The notes beneath the pieces were generated by a model. It saw only the letters and a list, made by a program, of their open reading frames with translations, was not told where the DNA came from and ran no database searches. A stretch of 41,496 nt of DNA. Origin: CAYWXV01 sp964462535 (GTDB taxonomy: Bacteria; Bacteroidota; Ignavibacteria; OLB7). This document shows positions 1-7,251 of this stretch, one piece after another (positions within the stretch are counted from its first letter, which is position 1; every line of letters begins with the position of its first letter). The stretch covers positions 1-41,496 of the forward strand of contig CAYWXV010000024.1 in the NCBI GenBank assembly GCA_964462535.1, given 5' to 3'. A program made the position numbers and the translations under genes.

Positions 1-9
1 GAAATCCTC

Positions 10-471
10 TCACCCCCCCATCTTCGACACGATCTTCCATTCCTGATCGGTCACTGGCTGCACTGATAGTCGAGAGCCGCGCTGGAGGAGGACCATCTTC
101 TCCAACCCCTTCGTCTCGCGAAGTCTCGAGATCGCGATCGGGCTTTTCAGCTTCCTGACAAACTTCACGTCGACCATCATCCAGATCGGATTTTCAGGTG
201 TCTGCTTCGGATCGAAATGATCGTCGTCGGGATCTAGAGCGGTGTGGTCGGGGTAGGCTTTCGATGCGACCTCCGCAATGCCTGCTATGCACGGAGGTTC
301 AGACCCAGAGTGATAAAAGAGGACTCCGTCCCCCGGCTTCATGTCGTCCCGCATGAAGTTCCGGGCCTGGTAGTTCCGGACGCCCGACCAGAAGGTTGTT
401 CCGTCCCGCTCAAGGTCGTCGATGGAATAACAGTCGGGTTCGCTCTTCAGGAGCCAGAATCGTTTGGGCAT
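10..471 (-). CDS. EVE domain-containing protein
   Basis: A complete 153-residue protein made up almost entirely of an EVE domain (PUA-like fold). Visible family landmarks are the N-terminal FWLLKSEPDCYSIDDL, then FWSGVRNYQARNFMRD, GVLFYHSG and a C-terminal segment following NPIWMMVDVKF. EVE proteins are thought to recognise modified bases in DNA or RNA; the exact ligand of this stand-alone bacterial type is not established. The length is normal for the family and the ATG start gives the conserved N-terminus. It is the last gene before the left edge, so its downstream neighbour is unknown. The divergent gap to the GNAT gene is about 140 bp. Family assignment is secure; cellular role is open. 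Confidence 0.92.
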   Translation of the reverse strand: MPKRFWLLKSEPDCYSIDDLERDGTTFWSGVRNYQARNFMRDDMKPGDGVLFYHSGSEPPCIAGIAEVASKAYPDHTALDPDDDHFDPKQTPENPIWMMVDVKFVRKLKSPIAISRLRETKGLEKMVLLQRGSRLSVQPVTDQEWKIVSKMGG

Positions 472-609
472 GGGAGATTGAGTCAGTTGTCTTCATGAGG
501 ATCGTGGTCCGTTTCGCAGCGCAGGCTGATCGGCCTGGCATAGACGCAGATCACGCGGTTGTTTTGTATTCACGGCAGGCATAATTCGAGGTCAACGCGA
601 ATCGCCGAC

Positions 610-1485
610 CTAGGTGTTGAACTTTGGGTACCGCATCATGCAGACCGCCTCGCCTTGGTCAATGAACCCCAGCTTCCGGTAAAGGTCGATCGCATAGTAG
701 TCCGTGTCCGCACACACCGCAACACCAGCGACGCCGAGCGTTTCGATCGCGCGCCGAATCGCATAACTAAGGAGCCCGGTAGCGAGGCCGCGCCGTTGAT
801 GGCGCTTTGCCGTCCGCACATCCTGGAGCCGTGCGATACCGTTGTGGGTGAAGAGTCCCAGACTCGAGCATATCTCGCTGCTCCCATCCTCCGAGACCAC
901 AAACCACTCGATGCCGATCGCCTCCGACGTGAATCGCGTCTTCTCGAAGAGTCGATCCTCTGTCGCATCCGGGTCGCTCCAGTCCTCTCCCATCGTTTCA
1001 GCGCGACCGTACTCCCCAAGTCGGTTCCAGTCCGCTTCGTCGGTCACGGTTCTGATGTGGTAACCGGTCGGAAGATCTCCGCAGAGATCGGCGTTATCGA
1101 CGAAGAGAAAGGAGTATGTGTCAACGTGGTAGTCCCTCTCCCGAGCCTGCCGCATCAACCCTTCGTAGGCTGGTTCATGAGGAAACGTGAATGTATAGTG
1201 AACGAAACGGTCGCGAGGAAAGAACTCACGGAAGCGAGCCTCCCAATCATCGATCGTCGAATCACCCGGTTCATCGATGGCTATACCGTTGCCGCCGTAG
1301 TAGTTCCGGAATTGCTCACTGTGATACCGACGGAATCCAGCATGCGTTGAGAACTCGCAGATGGGTTCCAGGAGACGGTCCTCGGTCGAGATTATAGTGC
1401 GCAGATCCACGATAGTGATCGGAAGATCGGAATTACTGATTGGAATCGCACTTCGATACTGCGTGCTGGTGCGACTCGGAATCAC
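610..1485 (-). CDS. GNAT family N-acetyltransferase
   Basis: The protein has 291 residues, with a GNAT fold in its C-terminal half. The acetyl-CoA binding loop is visible as RTAKRHQRRGLATGLL (the Q/R-x-x-G-x-A pattern), followed by a helix and the typical terminal AIDLYRKLGFIDQGEAV. The N-terminal 130 residues are less conserved and may form a degenerate GNAT-like half, which would make this a tandem-type enzyme. The substrate cannot be inferred. The open frame begins with GTG at 1485; another GTG about 25 codons further in is equally possible, so the start is uncertain. The neighbours are unrelated single genes on the same strand. Confidence 0.85.
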   Translation of the reverse strand: MIPSRTSTQYRSAIPISNSDLPITIVDLRTIISTEDRLLEPICEFSTHAGFRRYHSEQFRNYYGGNGIAIDEPGDSTIDDWEARFREFFPRDRFVHYTFTFPHEPAYEGLMRQARERDYHVDTYSFLFVDNADLCGDLPTGYHIRTVTDEADWNRLGEYGRAETMGEDWSDPDATEDRLFEKTRFTSEAIGIEWFVVSEDGSSEICSSLGLFTHNGIARLQDVRTAKRHQRRGLATGLLSYAIRRAIETLGVAGVAVCADTDYYAIDLYRKLGFIDQGEAVCMMRYPKFNT

Positions 1486-1538
1486 GCGGCCATGTGCGTC
1501 TGCGGGACCGTGGGGTCTCTGCGGACGTGCCGCTTGTC

Positions 1539-1892
1539 TTAGTACAATGGCTGGTACAGTTCAATGGTAAAATCGCCGGGTGCCTTGAACTCTGTCCGGA
1601 GTCCCCAACCCAGGTTGGCTATCTCAGAAGAGAACTCAACGCCCCGTTCTTTAAGTTCGGCGACAGTCTTCTCGACGTCGTCGCAGAAGAACGAAATGTG
1701 GGGGGTCCCAGACGGGATGACCTTCCCGCCATCGACCTCGTGTGGATGACACCCAAGATCCGCCTTGGGGAGATCGAAGATCAACCAGCCGTCTCCGGCA
1801 TCGAAGCAGGGGAATCCAAGCTTGTCTCTGAAGAATGCACGGAGAGCTTCTGGCTCACTCGTGTAGAACATCGTATGCACACCGGTAATCAT
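1539..1892 (-). CDS. VOC family protein (glyoxalase/bleomycin-resistance fold)
   Basis: A 117-residue single-domain VOC protein beginning MITGVHTMFYTSEPEALRAF. It shows the paired beta-alpha-beta-beta-beta modules of the glyoxalase/dioxygenase superfamily, including HISFFCDDVEKTVAELKERG and a C-terminal DFTIELYQP. The acidic residue near the end and the histidine of HISFF are in positions usually used for metal binding. The substrate is unknown. The frame is open upstream to 2003, but I chose the ATG at 1892. It starts the family fold, and the longer version would read through a terminator-like hairpin (1918-1954). Confidence 0.85.
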   Translation of the reverse strand: MITGVHTMFYTSEPEALRAFFRDKLGFPCFDAGDGWLIFDLPKADLGCHPHEVDGGKVIPSGTPHISFFCDDVEKTVAELKERGVEFSSEIANLGWGLRTEFKAPGDFTIELYQPLY

Positions 1893-1910
1893 GTTGAGCG
1901 TGATGTAGTG

Positions 1911-1954
1911 AAAAGAACATGGCAGATGCGGACCAGCGTGGCGCATCTGCCATG
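1911..1954 (-). terminator. Probable Rho-independent terminator of the dioxygenase-like gene
   Basis: A perfect 13-bp inverted repeat (1918-1930 with 1942-1954) encloses an 11-nt loop. Read on the minus strand it is followed by TTCTTTT. It lies 73 nt past the stop of the 2027-2707 gene and 26 nt before the VOC start. It could therefore end the upstream transcript or act in the VOC leader. Confidence 0.6.
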
Positions 1955-2026
1955 AACATCGTCTTTCGTCCTCTTCCCTACAACTAGTCCATTGGCACAA
2001 CACGGCCGTCCGTTAGTGCGGGCGCG

Positions 2027-2707
2027 CTATCGGACGGTCATGACCTTTGACTGCCGAAACGTACCGGCGGCGTTGGTAACGCTGAGCTGGAAGACGTAAT
2101 TGCCGGCTGGCACAGGAACTCCATCCACCTCACGATTCCAAGCGACGCTCTGCACACCCCCCGATAGGCGGTCGTTCCACAGAGTGGCCACCATCTGACC
2201 GTTCAAATCGTACACCGACAGTTCAACGTGTGAGGTCTGTGTCAACGTGAAGGCAAATGATGTTGACGCGACAAAGGGGTTGGGATAGTTCTGCATCAAC
2301 GTGAACTGACCTCCGGTCTCCGGCTCTGAATCGTACACTCCTGCCGCAGACCCGTTGATACCGATGACAAGCGATCCGTTGTATCCGCCCGTACTTGCGT
2401 TCGCGACGACAGTCAACAGCTCGTGCTCCAGGTCGGCTGGTGAGCCAGCAAAGACGCCATCTGCTGCATTGTTGGCCACCGACGTGTTCTGCCCCTTAGA
2501 GGAGTAAAGCGGAGTGTTGTAGACCTCGGTGTTGAGGCTGTCGGGAAATGCGCATTGGGATGTTGCGCGGAGCATTGAGTTGACGAAGACCTGAACATGT
2601 ATGTGCGAAATGCGACCGGCGTACCATCCCGGATAGATCGTGTGAAACTGGACCTGACCATTCACATCGGTCATTTGAATTCCACGCATGAAGGTCTCGT
2701 TAACCAT
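2027..2707 (-). CDS. C-terminal part of an intradiol dioxygenase-like protein with T9SS sorting domain (5'-truncated frame)
   Basis: The readable frame encodes 226 residues. Residues 1-115 match the second half of intradiol ring-cleavage dioxygenases: MRGIQMTDVNGQV, then IYPGWYAGRISHIHV. The latter holds a Tyr and the His-x-His pair that in this family bind Fe(III). Residues about 132-226 form a type IX secretion sorting domain: FTLMQNYPNPF, VYDLNGQMV, GVPVPAGNYVFQL and the terminal KVMTVR. Family enzymes cleave catechol-type rings and the sorting tag implies export. The N-terminal part of the catalytic domain is missing from this frame. Recognisable pieces lie upstream in another frame, with an in-frame TAA at 2726-2728. 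It is therefore probably a pseudogene or carries sequencing errors. Confidence 0.75.
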   Translation of the reverse strand: MVNETFMRGIQMTDVNGQVQFHTIYPGWYAGRISHIHVQVFVNSMLRATSQCAFPDSLNTEVYNTPLYSSKGQNTSVANNAADGVFAGSPADLEHELLTVVANASTGGYNGSLVIGINGSAAGVYDSEPETGGQFTLMQNYPNPFVASTSFAFTLTQTSHVELSVYDLNGQMVATLWNDRLSGGVQSVAWNREVDGVPVPAGNYVFQLSVTNAAGTFRQSKVMTVR

Positions 2708-2876
2708 GTCGCGCCCCGGTCGGTATTATCCCGCGCAAACCCCTTCCTCGTACAAGACCCGGCACCCATGCGCGCGGTGGCATCCGCTTGCAGTCGTGCT
2801 TGACACCAACCAGGGTGAACAGCAGATCGTGCGAGGCGCGGGTCCCCCGCGTGGATATGTCCAGTTGGAATGTCGT
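2708..2876 (-). pseudogene. Frame-shifted remnant of the dioxygenase N-terminal region
   Basis: On the minus strand, the frame of the downstream gene reads YRPGRDMVNETFMRG just after a TAA (2726-2728) and EEGVCAG just before it, as expected around the GxYSGY region of intradiol enzymes. Further upstream a different frame gives LDISTRG followed by LLFTLVGVKHDCKRMPPRAW, which resembles the segment preceding the family WHCDA motif. So at least one frameshift and one stop interrupt the gene. Whether this is true decay or assembly error cannot be settled from one sequence; the 5' boundary is approximate. Confidence 0.5.
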
Positions 2877-3109
2877 ATGTACGCATGCGCTTGCGAGTCG
2901 GGTCAGGCCGTGAAGGTCACGAGCGTTGAACTGATGCCGAACATCGATGCAGTGCATTTAGCCGCGCTAGTGGATAGGCGTTCAACCAGGCAATCGTCCA
3001 TCCAATCCCGCGATCTCCGACGTTGGACGTTTGAGAATTGACGGCGAACGACTGACATTTGGAGGTGTTTGACACTCGTCGCTCGATACCAACCGTAGCC
3101 CACACACAT

Positions 3110-3796
3110 ATGCCTGCCAGACTCCTCCTTCTTGCAAGCGTTGCACTCGTTGCTGGTGCATGTGCCGAACAGGGAACCGACGCGCCCACCTCTACCGCGA
3201 CGTTTCCCCGTGTTGGAAGCAGCTACCATCATCGCGTCACCGTTACGGACTCTGTATCGCGAAATCAGAGCGTGCGTGTGGACACAACGCGCGTCACCGA
3301 GACCGGACTGATGCGTGGTGGTGAGGTGGATGTGGTTCACCTTGACCTGGGGCATCTGTTCGGGTATTACCGCTTCCTTGCCAACGGAGATGTTGCCAAG
3401 CTCGTGTACCTGTACGATCCAATCACGTTCCGCGCTATTGACAGCGGATGGCAGATGATGCCGTTCGGCACGCACACTACAACACAGTTATCGCTCGCGC
3501 AGAGTTCTTCGGGGAAATTGTTTGGTCACGCTGTGGAATGCTCGTACATCGGAACCGGTTCGCAGACGGTTGGAGCCAGGACGTTTTCCACGCTCAACGT
3601 CCGGATAGTCCGGACGGCGTCGATTGCGACAATTGGCGGTACTCTCGACTTCGCTGTCACATCCGTAGACACTGTCTCCTATGCACCGCAAATCTTCGGA
3701 TTCACCCGTTGGGCCGTGGCGGAGCAGGCCATCGGATCCAGCGACACGACCGGGACGTTCGATGTGAGCGAACTGGAAGCGTACCAGGTACGATAG
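3110..3796 (+). CDS. Putative secreted lipoprotein of unknown function
   Basis: The protein has 228 residues when started at ATG 3110. It begins with a basic residue and a hydrophobic stretch, then ALVAGACAEQ, a plausible though non-canonical lipobox (Ala rather than Leu/Val at -3). The mature part is rich in Thr/Ser and short beta strands, with no motif I recognise. I rejected the longer frame from 3059 because it puts a polar leader in front of the signal peptide. The gene is divergent from the decayed dioxygenase and has no obvious partner. A surface or periplasmic location is inferred. Confidence 0.65.
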   Translation: MPARLLLLASVALVAGACAEQGTDAPTSTATFPRVGSSYHHRVTVTDSVSRNQSVRVDTTRVTETGLMRGGEVDVVHLDLGHLFGYYRFLANGDVAKLVYLYDPITFRAIDSGWQMMPFGTHTTTQLSLAQSSSGKLFGHAVECSYIGTGSQTVGARTFSTLNVRIVRTASIATIGGTLDFAVTSVDTVSYAPQIFGFTRWAVAEQAIGSSDTTGTFDVSELEAYQVR

Positions 3797-4077
3797 ACAG
3801 GACTGGACGACGGGCGCCGCATGAGGCCACCACCACATCCGAGATGAGCCATCTCCCCCTTGTAACACGAACCGAGGCCGCCACACTGATAGGCGACTGA
3901 GACCTCCTCGCTCCCCAAGAAATCCATCTCTGAACGAACTTTTCGGGCCGCGTAAGACGCAGATCAGCATGGCGTAAGACGCTCCCTGTATCATGATAGC
4001 GTTGATTTCACACGGCAAACGCCGGGAACCGGAATCACAATCACGATACTCACAACAGCGTTTTTCAGGAGAACACC
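3797..4077. other. Intergenic region with short repeats
   Basis: There is no supported gene here. A 6-bp inverted repeat with a 3-nt loop (3841-3855) follows the lipoprotein stop. An 11-bp direct repeat, GCGTAAGACGC, occurs at 3950-3960 and 3972-3982, with starts 22 bp apart, upstream of the beta-barrel gene. Confidence 0.5.
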
Positions 4078-4406
4078 ATGCGTACCATTCGTGCCTTCAT
4101 CGCCATCCTTCATGTCCTCATCGTCCCCTTCCGCCTCTTCGCGCAGGAGGTCATCTCGAACGATCACGGTTGGTATGGAGAGGTGGGTGGGGAAATCTCG
4201 GCCCCCGTCGGAGAGTATTCGGACGGGGCGTCCATTGGGATCGGAATCGCCGGAATGGTTGGTCGGACGGTTGCTCCGTCAACCTCCGTTGGACTTCAGT
4301 ATGTCTACAACCGGCATTCCACCAGTGGGTTCCTCAAGGGGCTGGATGGCTCCATCACATCGAGCGCGTTCTTTGTTGGCGTGCATCACGTCACTCGGGA
4401 ACGACT
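4078..4406 (+). CDS. Outer-membrane beta-barrel protein, truncated by an assembly gap
   Basis: The ATG at 4078 is preceded by a good Shine-Dalgarno site (AGGAG at 4068-4072). The first 109 codons encode a signal peptide ending near LFAQE, then alternating hydrophobic strands rich in Gly and aromatic residues: WYGEVGGEISAPVGEY, GIGIAGMVG, SVGLQYVYNRH. This is the usual pattern of small outer-membrane beta-barrels. The frame runs into 100 Ns at 4407. Just past the gap the same frame stops after a few codons (VSWAGWM). However, the gap length is arbitrary, so the true C-terminus is unknown. Function cannot be assigned. Confidence 0.65.
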
Positions 4407-4506
4407 NNNNNNNNNNNNNNNNNNNNNNNNNNNNNNNNNNNNNNNNNNNNNNNNNNNNNNNNNNNNNNNNNNNNNNNNNNNNNNNNNNNNNNNNNNNNNN
4501 NNNNNN
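4407..4506. other. Assembly gap (100 Ns)
   Basis: Exactly 100 consecutive Ns, the conventional placeholder for a scaffold join of unknown length. The beta-barrel gene is interrupted here. Confidence 0.98.
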
Positions 4507-4933
4507 GTGAGTTGGGCCGGGTGGATGTAAGAAAAGACGGTCGCGCCGTTCCGAACCCGAGCGGATGACTCTCTGACGACCATCGTTTGTATTGCGGAAT
4601 GCCTTCCCGTGCCCGCTCGGCGTGTGAAGGCATTCCGGCGTCGTAGGCGCTGGTCAATACGTCGATGGTCGGCTTAAATCGTCCCGAGACCACCGGCAGA
4701 GTAGTTCCGGAGTCCGTCAGGAATGGACGCAGCGCGACCGTATCGAAAAGAACTGTGCCGGACTCTGGCGTCAGGCGTTCGATCCACCTCCACATCGATT
4801 CGGTGAAGAGGCTGAGGGACCAGACCTACGTCCGACCCAGGATCCGGCATCGGCAAGATAGAGCCGGCTGCCGAGGGCGTTTGTCGGTATTCTTTGAGTA
4901 GGGATGGCGGTGTCGGAACATCGCGGTCGCTGC
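4507..4933. other. Intergenic region between the gap and the atpC terminator
   Basis: There is no convincing gene. The open frames here lack family motifs and either run out of the N gap or are short. The only clear structure is a perfect 12-bp inverted repeat (4595-4606 with 4626-4637, 19-nt loop) with no adjacent T run. Confidence 0.5.
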
Positions 4934-4967
4934 AAAAAAGCCGGCCCCTCTTTGGAGGGGCCGGCTT
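4934..4967 (-). terminator. Rho-independent terminator of the atpD-atpC operon
   Basis: A perfect 13-bp GC-rich stem (4938-4950 with 4955-4967) has a TTTG loop. On the minus strand it runs straight into a T tract (A tract 4934-4939 on plus). It lies about 40 nt after the atpC stop. Confidence 0.9.
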
Positions 4968-5008
4968 ATCGTTCGCTGGGTCGGGGACGAGCCACGCGTG
5001 AAACTGTC

Positions 5009-5431
5009 CTACAACTTGCCGGTCATCTTCAGACGGTTAATCGCCCGGGCAAGAGCGGCCTCGGCCCTGACGATATCGATACGACCGTCGTGGCCGACAC
5101 GCGACTGCTGAATGCGCTCAAGAGCTCTCTCACGCGCCCGCTCGGCACGATTGGCATCAATCTCGTCGACCGTCTCGATCGTCTCCGCAACCACCGTCAT
5201 TCGATTGTGATTGTGCTCGACGAACCCCCCGGACGTGGCGTACAGAATGTCGTCCGCCCCCTCCCGTTCGATCTTGATGGTGCCGACCTCGAGCTGTGTA
5301 ACGATGGGGGCGTGATTGACCAGCACCTGAAATGGTGCAAGTATGCCCGGGAGCGCTACCAGAGTCGCCTCGCCGCTGAAGACCATGCTCTGTGGCGTGA
5401 CGATCTCCACGTGAAATGATTTATCCGCCAT
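5009..5431 (-). CDS. atpC: ATP synthase F1 subunit epsilon
   Basis: A complete 140-residue epsilon subunit of the F1 rotor stalk, which couples the c-ring to the catalytic head and can inhibit hydrolysis. The N-terminal beta-sandwich begins FHVEIVTPQSMVFSGEA and carries APFQVLVNHAPIVTQLEVG. The C-terminal part (about residues 88-135) is the helical pair rich in Ala, Arg and Glu. It lies downstream of atpD on the same strand and is closed by a strong terminator, forming an atpDC unit separated from the other ATP synthase genes. That arrangement is known from Chlorobi/Bacteroidota. A palindromic element occupies the unusually long 174-bp spacer between the two genes. Confidence 0.95.
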   Translation of the reverse strand: MADKSFHVEIVTPQSMVFSGEATLVALPGILAPFQVLVNHAPIVTQLEVGTIKIEREGADDILYATSGGFVEHNHNRMTVVAETIETVDEIDANRAERARERALERIQQSRVGHDGRIDIVRAEAALARAINRLKMTGKL

Positions 5432-5498
5432 TGCCTTCTGATTTCATTCCAGACTGATGGAAACGCCTTCGGAGACTGTTGAGTAACTCCCAGTTCAA

Positions 5499-5605
5499 GA
5501 GGCTGTTCAAATCGCGCGACGACGCTAGAATGAGGCGTACCCGAGGTACGCTGGAGTGAGTGATGAGAAGCGCAACGCAGAGATCGCGCCTACTTCAACA
5601 GCCTC
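5499..5605. repeat. REP-like palindromic element between atpD and atpC
   Basis: The ends are 9-bp perfect inverted repeats (GAGGCTGTT 5499-5507, AACAGCCTC 5597-5605). The centre contains a small hairpin (GCGTAC 5535-5540, GTACGC 5546-5551). That hairpin is flanked by near-identical direct copies GCTAGAATGAG (5524-5534) and GCTGGAGTGAG (5550-5560). The right end abuts the atpD stop codon exactly. The overall form resembles REP/MITE-type elements; copy number elsewhere is unknown. Confidence 0.6.
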
Positions 5606-7030
5606 CTAGGCCATTGCCTCGGATTCGGTCTTCATCTTGCTCGCCTTCTCCATCGCCTCATCGATCGTTCCGACATAACGGAAGGCCTCCTCGGGCATGT
5701 CGTCGCCGTCTCCGTTGAGAATCGCCTCGAATCCAGCAATCGTGTCCTCGATCTTGACATACCGCCCCTGCAGACCTGTGAACTGCTCGGCGACGAAGAA
5801 CGGCTGCGAGAAGAAGCGCTGGATTTTCCGAGCGCGTTGAACGGTAAGCTTGTCATCATCCGACAGCTCATCCATTCCAAGGATGTTGATGATGTCCTGC
5901 AGCTCCTTGTACTTCTGAAGCGTCCGCTTGACCGATGTGGCGACATCGTAGTGCCGCTGACCGATCACGTGCGGGTCCATGATCGTCGACGTTGACTCAA
6001 GCGGATCGACGGCAGGATAGAGGCCGAGCTCCGAGATCGCGCGAGAGAGAACCGTCGTCGCGTCAAGGTGAGCGAATGTGTTGGCAGGGGCCGGATCCGT
6101 AAGGTCGTCTGCAGGGACATACACGGCCTGCACCGACGTAATCGAACCCTTAACCGTGGAGGCGATGCGCTCCTGAAGAGCCCCCATCTCCGTGGCAAGC
6201 GTCGGCTGATAACCCACGGCCGACGGCATGCGGCCCAGAAGTGCCGACACCTCCGAACCTGCCTGTGTGAAGCGGAAGATGTTGTCGATGAAGAGAAGCA
6301 CGTCACGACCCTCTTCATCGCGGAAATACTCGGCGTACGTTAGGGCGGTAAGGGCAACACGGGCTCGGGCACCCGGCGGCTCGTTCATCTGGCCGAAGAC
6401 CATGACCGTCTTATCGATAACGCCAGATTCTGACATTTCGATGTAGAGATCCTTTCCTTCGCGGGTCCGCTCGCCAACGCCACCAAAGACAGAATAGCCG
6501 CCGTGCTGCTTGGCGATGTTGTTGATCAGCTCCTGAATGATGACCGTCTTGCCCACACCGGCACCTCCGAAGAGGCCTGTCTTTCCCCCCTTCGTGTATG
6601 GTTCCAGAAGATCAATGACCTTGATGCCGGTCTCGAACATCTCCTTCTTCGTCGTCAATGACTCGAACGAAGGGGCTGATCGGTGAATCGGGAAACGAAC
6701 GCTGCTCTCGACCTCGGGGCGATTGTCAATCGCCTGCCCAACGACGTTTACGAGACGGCCCAGGGCATTGGGACCGACCGCTATCGTGATTGGGCGGCCG
6801 GTGTCAATGACCTTGGTGCCGCGAGCGAGACCATCGGTAGTATCCATGGCAACAGTCCGGACACGATCCTCGCCAAGATGCTGCTGTACCTCAACCACCA
6901 GCGTATCCTGCTCACCATCGATGTTAGTGCGGGGAATCTCCAACGCGTTCAGAATGTCCGGAAGCTGTCCGTTCGGGAATTCAACGTCGACCACCGGTCC
7001 GATGATCTGGACGATCGTGCCTTCGTTCAT
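5606..7030 (-). CDS. atpD: ATP synthase F1 subunit beta
   Basis: A full-length 474-residue catalytic beta subunit. Its Walker A loop is GGAGVGKT (155-162) and the catalytic GERTREG follows at about 186-192. DNIFRFTQAGSEVSALLGRM spans the Walker B and switch region, and the C-terminal DELSDDD corresponds to the DELSEED lever. It catalyses ATP synthesis from ADP and phosphate in the F1 head using the proton (or sodium) gradient. It is the first gene of a two-gene unit with atpC and is divergent from aspS. The leader holds a 12-bp palindrome. The TAG stop touches a REP-like element that may modulate read-through to atpC. Confidence 0.98.
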   Translation of the reverse strand: MNEGTIVQIIGPVVDVEFPNGQLPDILNALEIPRTNIDGEQDTLVVEVQQHLGEDRVRTVAMDTTDGLARGTKVIDTGRPITIAVGPNALGRLVNVVGQAIDNRPEVESSVRFPIHRSAPSFESLTTKKEMFETGIKVIDLLEPYTKGGKTGLFGGAGVGKTVIIQELINNIAKQHGGYSVFGGVGERTREGKDLYIEMSESGVIDKTVMVFGQMNEPPGARARVALTALTYAEYFRDEEGRDVLLFIDNIFRFTQAGSEVSALLGRMPSAVGYQPTLATEMGALQERIASTVKGSITSVQAVYVPADDLTDPAPANTFAHLDATTVLSRAISELGLYPAVDPLESTSTIMDPHVIGQRHYDVATSVKRTLQKYKELQDIINILGMDELSDDDKLTVQRARKIQRFFSQPFFVAEQFTGLQGRYVKIEDTIAGFEAILNGDGDDMPEEAFRYVGTIDEAMEKASKMKTESEAMA

Positions 7031-7053
7031 GTCGTGCGAGTCAGGATAAAGTG

Positions 7054-7065
7054 GAACTATAGTTC
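7054..7065. promoter_or_regulatory. 12-bp palindrome in the atpDC leader
   Basis: GAACTATAGTTC is a perfect palindrome 24 bp before the atpD start. A second inverted repeat (TCCGGG 7077-7082, CCCGGA 7090-7095) lies just upstream of it. The position in the divergent atpD/aspS region suits an operator or promoter element; function is inferred only. Confidence 0.35.
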
Positions 7066-7251
7066 ACGTGCGTGGGTCCGGGCACTTGACCCGGATAGGG
7101 GCATTGCCGGCCAAAGAAGCGGGCCAAGTTACTCACGGGGAGCGTGGGGACAAATGGGAAGGATGTAAAAGAGGTTTCGCGGTGGAACCTCCCCGTTTGC
7201 AGGCCCGAGTCGAGGGGGAAATGATATTTTCGCCCCTTCAATCGATCAACC

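Noticed and set aside
559..1350. Open frame of 263 codons opposite the GNAT gene
   Set aside because: Antisense to clear acetyltransferase motifs.
1893..2003. N-terminal extension of the VOC protein
   Set aside because: It would translate through the hairpin at 1918-1954 and has no similarity to the fold.
3841..3855. Small hairpin after the lipoprotein gene as a terminator
   Set aside because: The stem is only 6 bp and no T run follows.
4391..4795. Minus-strand frame running out of the N gap
   Set aside because: It contains unknown residues from the gap, spans an inverted repeat and shows no recognisable domain.
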